From Symbiodinium natans (taxonomy: Eukaryota > Sar > Dinophyceae > Suessiales > Symbiodiniaceae), in assembly GCA_905221605.1 (NCBI GenBank), contig CAJNDS010002190.1:2309788-2373787 (forward strand): DNA of 64,000 bases. The letters are read 5' to 3'. A program made the translations under genes and the position numbers. The notes beneath the pieces are model-generated. The model did no database searches, was not told where the DNA came from, and was given only the letters and a program-made list of their open reading frames with translations. Below are positions 36,880 to 46,906 of the stretch, piece by piece (position 1 is the stretch's first letter; every line of letters starts with the position of its first letter).

Positions 36880-38351
36880 GTAGTAGAGTAGGTAACCTTT
36901 GACCTTTTTGGGGTATTCTAATCCCTATTACATCCCAAAGGCTAACCTTTACTTCGCCCAGGTTACTGGACAACTAAGATATATAGGGATCTGGAGCTCG
37001 ACGCCGATTGGAGAAGGAACCGTGAAGTTCCAATGCCTAGTTTTGATGGGTTGGGCAGCCTGTTTTGTTGTTTTTCAGATTAGGTGCGTTAAGTGGTGTG
37101 GGTTTGCGAAGCATCGTGCTAGCACTGCTACCTCAACTTGCTCTGAGGTTACCTCGCTCCTTGTGCTCATGACTTGATACCTTCTTGGGACCCCATAATA
37201 CACTTGTGCAGCATGCGTGAGTGAACCATCACAAGTGCGAAGCATGTCTTGCAAATATGGGAGTTTACGAAAATAGGGGACCCTCAAAAACATAAACCCT
37301 CAAATAGTAGGCGACCCTTACAAGAAGGATCCCAATAATGAGGTACCCCTACCTTCGGAAACCCCCATATGGCCAAGCTGCTATACCCCAGTGCTGCTAG
37401 TACCTGAGGCCCATCGAGTCCCATCGAGCCCATTTGGAGGTTCATGGTACTTATTAACCAATTACAATTGTACTTATAGCCCCCTACGTGCCCCTAATAT
37501 AGTGGTATGTACAGTTATAAGTACAGTTATAGTTGGTCAAGAAGTAGCATGAACCTCTAAGTCTGGACACCTCGCCATTGTAAGGAAACAAGGGCCTGGC
37601 CGAATCCCTTCTCACTCCATCTCTCGATCCATCTTTAGTTGGTGCAAGGTCGGGGGCACAAAACTGGCTGGGCTCACTAAACCTAAACCCTAAACCCTGA
37701 ACCCGAAACCCTAGAACGCTAAAGCCTCCTTACATTGTTGAAGGGGTGCCATTTACGTGCGCCTACCCCGACTTGGAGTGGGGTGCGTGGTCGGCTCTCC
37801 GAATGATGACCCTTCTCGAAGGTTCATGGTACTTACTAACCAACTATAACTGGGCTTATAACCCTACTTATAATTGGGATAACCCCTATAATTAGGCCCT
37901 GTAGGGGTATTATAAGTAGGGTTATAAGTACAGTTATAATTGCTTAGTAAGTACCATGAACCTTCAAGTTTGTCTGGCCATCAGTATCTGGAGTCCGTGT
38001 AGAAGGGTCCACAGTTCGGAGAAAACCCAGAGAGCCCTTATACCCCTCAAATGATGCATTCAGTATGCCTTAAGCTATATAGGGATCTTTTATAATTTTA
38101 GGAATATACCCCAATTAATATGAAGGCCTTATACGGCTTTGCGTATATTCCTCCTGCAAGAGATTTTAACCCTTAATAAAGGAACACACCTTGAACTATA
38201 GAGGGATCCTTGCTAATTTGGGGTATGCTCCTTGACCACGCAGATTCCTAAACCCTAAACCCTAAACCCTAAACCCTAAACCCTAAACCCTAAACCCTAA
38301 ACCCTAAACGATCCTTGATATAATCTTAGGGTATGTTCCTTGACCACGCAG

Positions 38352-38880
38352 GTTTGGAACGAGAAGAAGGAGGTGGTCGACTACTTGCCGGGAGAGGCTG
38401 GGGAGCCGATCCACGATCGACTGGGGGTTAGGGTTTAGGGTTTAGGGCTTAGGGTTTAGGGTTTAGGGTTTAGGGTTTAGGGTTTAGGGCTTAGGGCTTA
38501 GGGCTTATAGGACTTAGGGTCTAGGGATTCGATCGACTGCCAGACTTCTGGCGTCAGGTCACGGAGGTCTTGAGGGTTTGAGGTAGCTTTTGCTCACACT
38601 TTTAACCCTAAACCCCCTCGCCTCTGAACTTAAGCTGGAGGTCTCAAAGTGAAAGTCCCTCCATCTGGCTCGTTCTTGGTGGGGCATGAGGGAATGAGGG
38701 CCCTATATAATCCCTTAAAGGGTATATGTAGGGCCCTCATTCCCCAATCCTGTCATGAGAGCCTGAACCACAGGCCGGTTCACAACCACCTGACTGTGCA
38801 AACGTGCAGTTTGTGGACTACCATGGCGTGTAGCTTTCTTTCGGGACCCTACTTCAATGCCCTACTAAGAGCCAGGTAAG
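38352..38880 (+). CDS. C2/EF-hand gene: VWNE exon and following exons
   Basis: Exon 38352-38426 (25 codons) starts VWNEKKEVVDYLPGEAG, the PVWNE motif of C2 domains. Its acceptor cacgcag is duplicated at 38205-38243, on the other side of a telomere-like array. Its donor opens a TTTAGGG array. Further candidates: 38634-38680 (GGLKVKVPPSGSFL) and about 38795-38825 (NVQFVDYHGV before GTAGCT). A donor GTAAGG at 38876 coincides with the start of a foldback-2 copy. Confidence 0.55.
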
Positions 38881-39015
38881 GAATACAGCATACCTTAAAT
38901 CACAATAATGAAGGATCCCGAAACCCGAACCCTAAACCCTAAACCCTAAACCCTAAACCCTAAACCCTAAACCCTAAACCCGGGTATTGGGCGCTCTGGG
39001 GGCCACACGGACCAG

Positions 39016-39605
39016 GCCCAGGCGCATGTCAAAACCCCGAACTTTGACCCAGCCTTGATTTCCGAAGTCTTATAGGGTTTAGGGTTTGGGGTTTAGGGTT
39101 TAGGATTTAGGGTTTAGGGTTTGGGGTTTAGGGTCTAGGGTCTAGGGTCTAGGTTTCAAGGGTAAAGCACCAGCAAGCGAGCACTCTCAAGGCGCTCCGC
39201 TTCGCCATCCATGACAGCGACCAGGGTAGGTCTTCGCAAGTGCCTTGCCTTGCATTCGAGTGAAGGGATATAATAGACCAGGAGGGACCCCTCGAAGGGA
39301 CCTTTAGTCTTGTTGCCCGATAACGCCCCTGTATGTACCTTGTATAGTTCCTATCTGCCTAAGTAGCCCCGAATGCCCTAAACCCTAAACCCTAAGCCCT
39401 AAACCCTAAACCCTAAACCCTAAACCCTAAACCCTAAACCCTACACCCTACACCCTACACCCTAAACCCTAAACCCTAAACCCAACATGACCCCTAAGGT
39501 CCCTTAGAAGGGTCCCTCCTTGAGTCCCTTGAATTAGAGTGAAGCGCAGGTCGGGATGTTAAGGGCATGTTGGGCATTGTTGCCAGCATACAATCCACAG
39601 GAAAC
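39016..39605 (+). CDS. C2/EF-hand gene: second half of a C2 domain on three exons
   Basis: Exons 39016-39066, 39174-39225 and 39550-39605 join in phase: HVKTPNFDPALISE, then STLKALRFAIHDSDQG, then RDVKGMLGIVASI. This is the T..NFDPxxxE / LRFxIxDxD / GMLGIV progression of a C2 domain. TTTAGGG-type arrays start the first intron (39073-39150) and a CCCTAAA array (39378-39480) lies near the end of the second. Confidence 0.75.
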
Positions 39606-39954
39606 GTCGTGATTGTACTACTATGTCGTGCAAAAATATCCAAAAAGTTGGAACATCCTTATCCCCACACCCCAAAAGGTATACTAGAGGGAATCCCAGA
39701 TCTAATCATCCTTAAGCCATGTTCCAACTTTCTGGAGTTTACTATAGGGGTATTATACATCTGGAGCCCTGCTCCCATCTAGACCCCCAAGCCCTAAACC
39801 CTACTTGAAGGTTCATGGTACTTATTAACCAATTATAACTGTACTTATAACCCTACTTATAATACCCCTAAAGGGCCTTCTAGGGGTTATCCCAATTATA
39901 AGTAGGGTTATAAGTACAGTTATAATTGGTTAGTAAGTACCATGAACCTTCAAG

Positions 39955-40065
39955 TATCTCGGAGTCAAAGAACGGGTCCCGTCTCAGGGGGTCGGCTTCA
40001 TAAAGGCGGACACCGCGACTATGGGGTGTTTCATGCTTGCCCACATTGAACCCAAAGAGCACAAC
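39955..40065 (+). CDS. C2/EF-hand gene: exon starting at the edge of a foldback element
   Basis: Directly follows foldback-1 (39802-39956), using its terminal ttcaag as acceptor. The open frame contains VPSQGVGFIKADTATMG. It ends before or within the next foldback-2 copy (about 40053), where GTAATT could be the donor. Confidence 0.5.
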
Positions 40066-40445
40066 GACCCGTAATTCAGGAATGTATTCAATCATATGAC
40101 GGATCAGGGATACTCCGTTTTGGGCTCTTAGGGAAGATAAGAGGCCCCGAACCCCCCTGTTTTTCTTGAAAAGGCTGTATACCCCAAGCACACCCTTAGG
40201 ATGCACAGGTGCGCAAGTAAGAATGGACAGCTCTGACAGACTCTCGGCGAACCCACACAAGGCTTAAGATCAATCCAACCCTGAACCCTGAACCCTAAAC
40301 CCTCAACTCTGAACCCTGAACCCTAAACCCTAACAAAACCCTAACTAAGCCCTCATTAAACCCCACTTAAAACCCTAGACCCAACTAGCCCTAATTAAAC
40401 CCGACTGAAAACCCTAGACCCAACTAAGCTTAAGATCAGTCCTAG

Positions 40446-41084
40446 GTCGACGAGCTGCTGGGGAGCTGCGTGATGCCGAGCTCCCAATTCTGGCCGGGGG
40501 GCTTTGATGGCGAGGTGACGCTGACGCAGGAAGAGCCGCTCGGCGGTTTAGGGTTTAGGGTTTAGGGTTTAGGGTTTAGGGTTTAGTTTGAGGGGTTCAG
40601 GGTCCAACCCTTCCTGGCTGCAGGATTTGGAGTCAAGGGCTCCAGGTTTTTGAAGCGATGTTTTTTGTTTTTGGTTGTGGTTGGGACGGGTTGGCGAAGA
40701 CACCACTGGAGCCGCGCCGTGCCGGTAACGGCTGCTTGTAAGGTGTCCAAGACCTCCCATACCCCCCCAAGATCCGCCAGAAGCCCAGGCAGTCGCGCAG
40801 GGACAAGAAGTCGACGGTGACGCTGAAGTTGAAGGCGTGGGCGTTGGATTGCGATTTGCTTAAGAACCCCCCCCCCCCGCCCACGCAAAAAAGATAACAA
40901 TCACCGCATTGCCCTGATTTGGAGGGTTCTTAAGCTTCGAGACATGGATTGTGTGGGTTTTTAGACTGAGTGGTGTTGGGGTGGGGGGAGGGAGCAATGA
41001 GCGCGTTTCTTTTGGTGAGGCCCCCTCGACTTGGTGAACAAGTCCTACTTAGCCTCGGCAGTCCTGGGTGAAGCAGGAGTTTGG
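40446..41084 (+). CDS. C2/EF-hand gene: end of one C2, basic linker, start of the next
   Basis: Exons 40446-40545, 40624-40645, 40700-40724, 40772-40850 and 41020-41084 keep one frame. The first encodes DELLGSCVMPSSQFWPGGF, a close counterpart of EDDILGIATLPSHRFQEKGF in the first C2, so the domains are paralogous. A basic linker (GSRHHWSRAVPIRQK) leads into STVTLKLKAWALDC and LDLVNKSYLASAVLGE, a new C2 start. The donor at 40851 would be GC. The donors at 40546 and 41085 are the GTTTAGG of TTTAGGG arrays. Confidence 0.72.
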
Positions 41085-41492
41085 GTTTAGGGTTTAGGGT
41101 TTAGGGTTGAGGGTTTAGGGTCAGAAAACTGTTCCGGAACTTCGTCTCAGTCATCGTAGTAAGGAAGCGACCCTCGTTCGCGGCAATGTCAGCCCGAGCG
41201 CATCAAAAGGCAACGAAAGAGCTTGAGAACCCTAACCCCCTGAGCCTCGAAAGCATCCTCAGAACCTCTTGCAAAATCCTAAGCCCGAAGCCCTAAGCCC
41301 CAAACCCTCAGCCCCAACCCCGAAGCCCTAACCCTACTTGGAGGTTCATGGTACTTATTCATTAACCAATTAAAACTGTACTTATAACTGTACTTGCACC
41401 CATGTTGGGGCACTTAAGGGGCTTATGCGTGGGTTATAAGCGCAGTTATCATTGGTTTATACAGTAACTACCATGGTCCTCCAAGTAAGTCC

Positions 41493-44400
41493 TAAACCCG
41501 CCCTAACCCTAAGCCAGGTGACCACACCAGAGTCGGCTGCGCCGCACCAGCTCGCTGGCAGTTTATCAGGGTCATGGTTTAGGGTTTAGGGCTTAGGGCT
41601 TAGAGCTTATGGGGCTTAAGGTTTGAGGCTTATCTGAGGGAAGTGACATGTTCTTGAAAGGGTTCCGAAGAGTGGGACCTTTGGTTTCACAGGGGAAAAA
41701 AGGGGAATACGAGGGTTCCCCATGTAAAGAAAGCCTAAACCCTAAACCCTGAACCCTAAACCCTTGGGGGTTCGTCTCATAGAGCTTTGGGCGCCTTGTT
41801 TTGGGAAGGGGCAAACCCTCGAACCCTCAACCCCAAGCCTTCTCCATGGTAGCGCAGTGGTACCTTTTGCTTTTTTGTTGCTTCAAGGCTCCCTGGTAAA
41901 GTTTACAAAGTAGCCAACCAAAAAAGGGCTGCGTACTCTTAGCATAATGTAGCTACTGGGCTACCAAGACAGTACTTGGAGGTTCATGGCACTTATTAAC
42001 CAATCATAACTGTACTTATCAGCATGTTAGGGCACTTAAGGGGCTTCTAAGTGGGTAAGTACAGCTTTATTTGGTTAATCAGTACCATGACCCTAAACCC
42101 TAAACCCTAAACCCTGTAGTACCATGAACATTCAAGTAGGCTGCTGTTGACCCGGGTTTCTGGGGTACCTAGCTTGCAAGGTTTGCCAGCGCTGCGAAGC
42201 CACCGGAGCCAGGTGGGCCCTGTGGTGGTTGCTCGAGATTGCTTAGGGGTCAGGGTTTAGGGTTTAGGGTTTAGGGTTGAAAGGGTCACGCCCTAAATCC
42301 CCTGCTCTGATGCTCTGAGTCGGCGGGTTGTTCCAAAGTGGGGTGTGTATGACCTCTATGCTGGCCATTTTTTCTGCAACGTGGACATCTGATTGAATTC
42401 CGATACGGCTTTGGTAGCAGAAGTAGGATACATTTCGGAACCTTAGCCTCGAAAGAATTGCCCCAAGCGTATTTGACAAGATTTCAGGTTTTTTGGAAAC
42501 TGGGCCCTACCTTCGCAACTGGTGTGTTGACATTTGCTACGCCTCTTGACATACCAGAGTTGAACGCAGGTCCACAGCTGGGACTGTATGTGCTTGAGGC
42601 GGTTCATGTTATTCATGACAATATCTATCTAGATCAGTGTTAGGGGATCCTTTTTACTTTTTGGGTTATGGTCTTTCTTATATATGAACAAAAAGGAGCC
42701 TTTTTGCTTCCTAGGGGAACAGGGATATTCTCTCATTGCTTTAATTTGAATTAAAACCCCCGAAGCCCTGAAACACCATGACCCCTAAACCGAACAACCC
42801 CTGAAGCCCCAATGCCCCTGGATCTCTTCAGCCCACGCCCCTAAGGGCCTATAACACTTTGAGTGCTTCAAACCCTACACCTCCTACGCCCCTTAAAGCC
42901 TTTGAAGCCCTCAGTCTCTGAATATTGTCCTGCATTTTCGTATGGCATTGTTCCTTCCTTGGGTTGGGCTCCTTGCAATACCCTGAAGTAGTCCTCGCAG
43001 TGCATGCGTGTGAGCTGGGGGTGGCAAAGGCCCCAAGCATCTTTCCTCTAAGCCCCTAAACCCCTAAACCCCCCAACCCCTAAACCCCCAAACCCCTAAA
43101 ACCCCCGAAACCCCTAATGTTGCACCCACTTTAGTGGATGGGACCGCTATTATGCGATGTTCCGAAAATCTTATACAGAACCCCCCATTGTTGAGGGTGG
43201 TTCACAATTATGCGATGTTGTCCCGGCTGGGGTTGAAGGGTGGGGGGCCGGGGAGCCAAAAACTAAAAAAAGTTTTGAATAAGAAACTCCGGGTTTTTTG
43301 TTGTCCAGCCTTATTTAAATTCCTTGTCAAATTTCATTACGAAACAGGCCCCCAAACAATTTTCCAAGGGAGTAGCCCACGAGCTGCCCTGATTCGCTTT
43401 AGCAAGTTGTTTCGGTGGTCCGCAATAATTCGGAGCGCCGGCGACCGTGGAGCTACAAAGCCTGGAAAGCTTAGACCCTCAAGCTTCAAGGCTTCCCCTC
43501 AACCCTCGACCCCTAGCCGCCCTACCCCCAGCCCCCGTCCCAGCCCCAGCCCACATTATTAAGGATACCCCCGAAAACCCCAAAATTGTTTGCACTAAAG
43601 CGAGTCCAACATTAAACCCCTAAACCCCCAATTAAACCCTCTACCCCTGCCTAAACCCCTTAACCCTACCCCCCGCCCGCCCCTCCCCCCGCCCTACCCT
43701 AAACCCTAAACCCTAAACCCTAAACCCTAAACCCTAAACCCTAAACCCTAAACCCTAAACCCTAAACCGTCACCTTCTCCAGGTGGACACCCAGGGTCGG
43801 CTCTGGTCTTGGAGCGCTTCGAGGCCACTTTGGGGTTGAGGGTTTAGGGTTGAGGGTTTAGGGTTTAGGGTTTACTTTGGGTTTGGGATGTTCACCCTTA
43901 CACTAACAGTTCTGAGTAGGAATTACAATAGAGGGGGTACTATGATCCCTATCAAGTACTGTTAGTAGAAGGGGGAACATCCAATGCAGGGTCTTTGAAG
44001 GGTCTGTAGGGTTTGTAGGGTTTAGGGTAAATAGGGTCTAGGGTTTAGAGGGTTTTGGGGTTTTAGGGTTTGGGCTGAAAAGGGATTATGAGGCTTAGGG
44101 TTGAAAAGGGTCTGTAAGGCTTAGGGTTGAGGGTTTATGGGGCAGAAGGGTTGGCGGTTTGTAGGGTTTTGGGTTACTGGGGCCTTCATTCACATTTTTC
44201 ACGGTTTAGGTTCCCCTCGCCCTTCGCCTTTTAAAACCAAAGAAGGGCAACCCACTTTTTCCAATTGCTAAACCTTGAACCTTGAACCCTAAACCCAAAC
44301 CTGTTTATTCCTAGGTTACTCCTGGGTCTCGAGGTTGTTGAGGGTTTCAGGATTTCAGGGTACACTTGGAGGTTTACCCTAAAACCCTAAAACCCTACAA

Positions 44401-44899
44401 ACCGAACAACCCTAAACCCTAAAACCCTAAAACCCTAAAACCCTAAAACCCTAAAACCCTAAAACCCTAAAACCCTAAAACCCTAAAACCCTAAAACCCT
44501 AAAACCCTAAAACCCTAAAACCCTAAAACCCTAAAACCCTAAAACCCTAAAACCCTAAAACCCTAAAACCCTAAAACCCTAAAACCCTAAAACCCTAAAA
44601 CCCTAAAACCCTAAAACCCTAAAACCCTAAAACCCTAAAACCCTAAAACCCTAAAACCCTAAAACCCTAAAACCCTAGAACCCTAGAACCCTAAAACCCT
44701 AAAAGCCTTAAACCCTAACACCCTAAAACCCTTAAACCCTTAAACCCTTAAACCCTTAAACCCTTAAACCCTTAAACCCTTAAACCCTAAACCCTAAACC
44801 CCTAAGCCTAAACCCTAAACCCTAAACCCTAAACTCCAATCCCTCAAGCAGGCCGAGATGAAGGAACTGCGCGCCCGACTCCCTTTTCTGAAAGAGGCT
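41493..44899 (+). CDS. Scattered coding exons of the large gene (unassigned)
   Basis: Candidates with acceptor, donor and array flanks: 41504-41568 (VTTPESAAPHQLAGSL) before a TTTAGGG array; 42489-42640 (WKLGPTFATGVLTFATPL) after a good polypyrimidine acceptor; 43785-43836 (ALVLERFEATLG) between arrays; and 44852-44899 (AEMKELRARLPFLKEA), a helical exon between the CCCTAAA tract ending about 44835 and a TTTAGGG array. Phases between them were not established. The rest is foldback copies, degenerate arrays and C-rich sequence. Confidence 0.45.
44365..44770 (-). repeat. Octamer array CCCTAAAA (TTTTAGGG type), about 35 units
   Basis: From about 44405 to 44695 the repeat is an almost pure CCCTAAAA octamer, not the CCCTAAA heptamer found elsewhere. 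It passes through CCCTAGAA and CCCTTAAA variants before returning to the heptamer near 44790. TTTTAGGG is the telomere unit known from Chlamydomonas. Confidence 0.95.
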
Positions 44900-45188
44900 G
44901 TGGCCTGGCGCAAGATGCCAATGATATGAGAGGGTTTAGGGTTTAGGGTTTAGGGTTTAGGGTTTAGGGTTTGGGATTAGGGTTTGGGGATTAGGGTTAG
45001 GGTTCAGGGTTTAAGTAGTGTTTGGGTTTAGGCCTCAGGGGTACCGTCCTCAGTACTATTTCGGGGGTCTATATTCGGGGTCCCCTACTGTCGTAAGCCC
45101 CTTTTTCCAAATTAGGATCCCTTTTGGGGCTTACTGCCCTAAACCCTAAACCCGCCGCCACCCCACTCTCTTGTCTTTTGGGGTAGGC

Positions 45189-46698
45189 GGGCGCTGGTCG
45201 AGCGCTCAGTGACCTGCGAGGGAGCCCCGGCCCTTCCGTGAAGCTGCCCTACCTGGCTTGGCCATGGCCTCCCTGGCCTGATGCTTTGTAGAAAAATAAA
45301 AGAAGGCCTTATCTGCATGAGAGTTGCAAGTGGGCGGTCTCTATCGCCTGGGCCCTGCTGGACTGGATTACCCATCTGGGCCTTTCTGCCCTTCTGCCTG
45401 AACCAGGCTGGCGACCAGCGTGCCGGAATGAAGAAGTTTTATGGAAAGTAAGCAGTTGGCTTGAGTTTAGGTCTAAACCCTAAAAGGAACAGGTTCGGGT
45501 GGCTTTGCCGCCTCGGACGGCGTGGGGTGGGAGAAAAGTGTTAGGTGGCCTTCCAAAATCGGGCCAAAGCTGCTCTTCGCGCCTCACGAAGCTTTCGAGC
45601 TTGTTCCAAACCTAACCTTCATAGCATCTACGCCCTATCACAGCAAACCCTAAACCCTAAACGCTAATAAACCCTAAACCCTACTCTTGGGCGGCCGCTA
45701 AGATGTAGGGTACCCAAGAAGGGACCATCCTGAAGAGAAGTCACCGTATGGGTAGTTCTCTCAATCAGGGTTCTTTTTTTGGGTCCTGCAAGTTTGTCTG
45801 TAAATAAGAATCAAACAAAATAAATAAACAAATAAAAGAATGAACAACAGACTCTATATATATATATATGCATATACATGTATCTGAGTTTGTATAAATA
45901 TGTAGATATATACATATAGATATGCAAATACAACTAAAATTTTTTAATGTAAATATAAATCTAAATATGTATATATATATATGTGTATGTATATTATGTG
46001 TCTGTCTGTATATATATATATGTATAGAGTATGGCACCCTTACAATAGAATAAGGGACCGCCAAAGGGACCGCCAAAGGGACCCGGATTTTTTGAGAGCT
46101 ACCCATAGTATACTGCTTCATAATTCCGCCTTTATCAAGTTATGTGAGTGTTATGTTATCAATCTGGCGTCGGGTTCAGGGTTTAGGGGTTTGGGGGTTC
46201 GGGTTTCGGGTTCTTCGCCCAGGCTATCCGAGGTCTGCAGTCTCCTGAGAGCTTCGATCTAAATTATGTCATTCCGCTGGCCTGATCAAAGCCATCAAAA
46301 TAATCGATTTCAGCTCACTTCGACCAATCATGCTGAACTCTTATCAGGCCTATGTCAATATGTTCAATAGTAGGATTGATCAGGGTTCGATTCTGTACAT
46401 GGTTTGTTCTTTTTTCGATAATCGACATATTCTGAAATTGCTGGATTCCACCGGGATGTGTTGGGTTGTTGGGGTGGGTGGGGGACGTTTCGGTTTGGGT
46501 TGGTATGCCCCGTGTGACTTGCTGCAGTGCTTCGCTCTGCTTGCAGGAGGCAACCCTGCCCCTTGCTTAAGAACCCACGAAAAGCTTAAAGATAATAATC
46601 CCAACATTATCCGTATGAGGAAGATGTTTTTCTGTCAGAATAAACCCTATATCATCCATACAAGGAAGATTTTGTCCTTTTTTGACGGGGGCTCGTAA
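45189..46698 (+). CDS. Scattered coding exons and an AT-rich ORF (unassigned)
   Basis: 45188-45237 (RALVERSVTCEGAPAL, donor GTGAAG) and 45406-45449 (donor GTAAGC) look like exons. 46330-46698 is a low-GC open frame (HILKLLDSTGMCWVV) with no recognisable domain; its composition differs from the surrounding exons, so it may be an inserted sequence, not part of the gene. Positions 45855-46030 are TA-rich low complexity. Confidence 0.35.
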
Positions 46699-46740
46699 CC
46701 AAATAGCGGTCCAGAGAACTACCCGATCGCAGACTGACTA

Positions 46741-46900
46741 GGACCCAGAGTAGGCCCTTATATATTTCCTTTTTTGAGGCGTGGGGTTCCCTTGCAATCT
46801 CCTTAGAACCAAAAAGGGTGCCCTTTTTATTCCTAGGTCAATACTGGGTCACCCTAAACCCTAAACCGTAAACCCTATTCCTAGGTTATTCCTGGGTCTA
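46741..46900. mobile_element. Family-4 element (gacccagagtaggccc ... tactcctgggtc)
   Basis: Inverted tips gacccag-gagta / tactc-ctgggtc and a conserved centre aaccaaaaagggtgcccttt. Further copies at about 30990-31098, 35901-36000 and a fragment at 44197-44333. This copy is interrupted at 46851-46876 by telomere-like units. Confidence 0.8.
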
Positions 46901-46906
46901 GCTCAG

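Noticed and set aside
46330-46698. Recent transfer of a bacterial or organellar gene
   Set aside because: AT-rich composition is suggestive, but no domain is recognisable and the frame is not otherwise supported.
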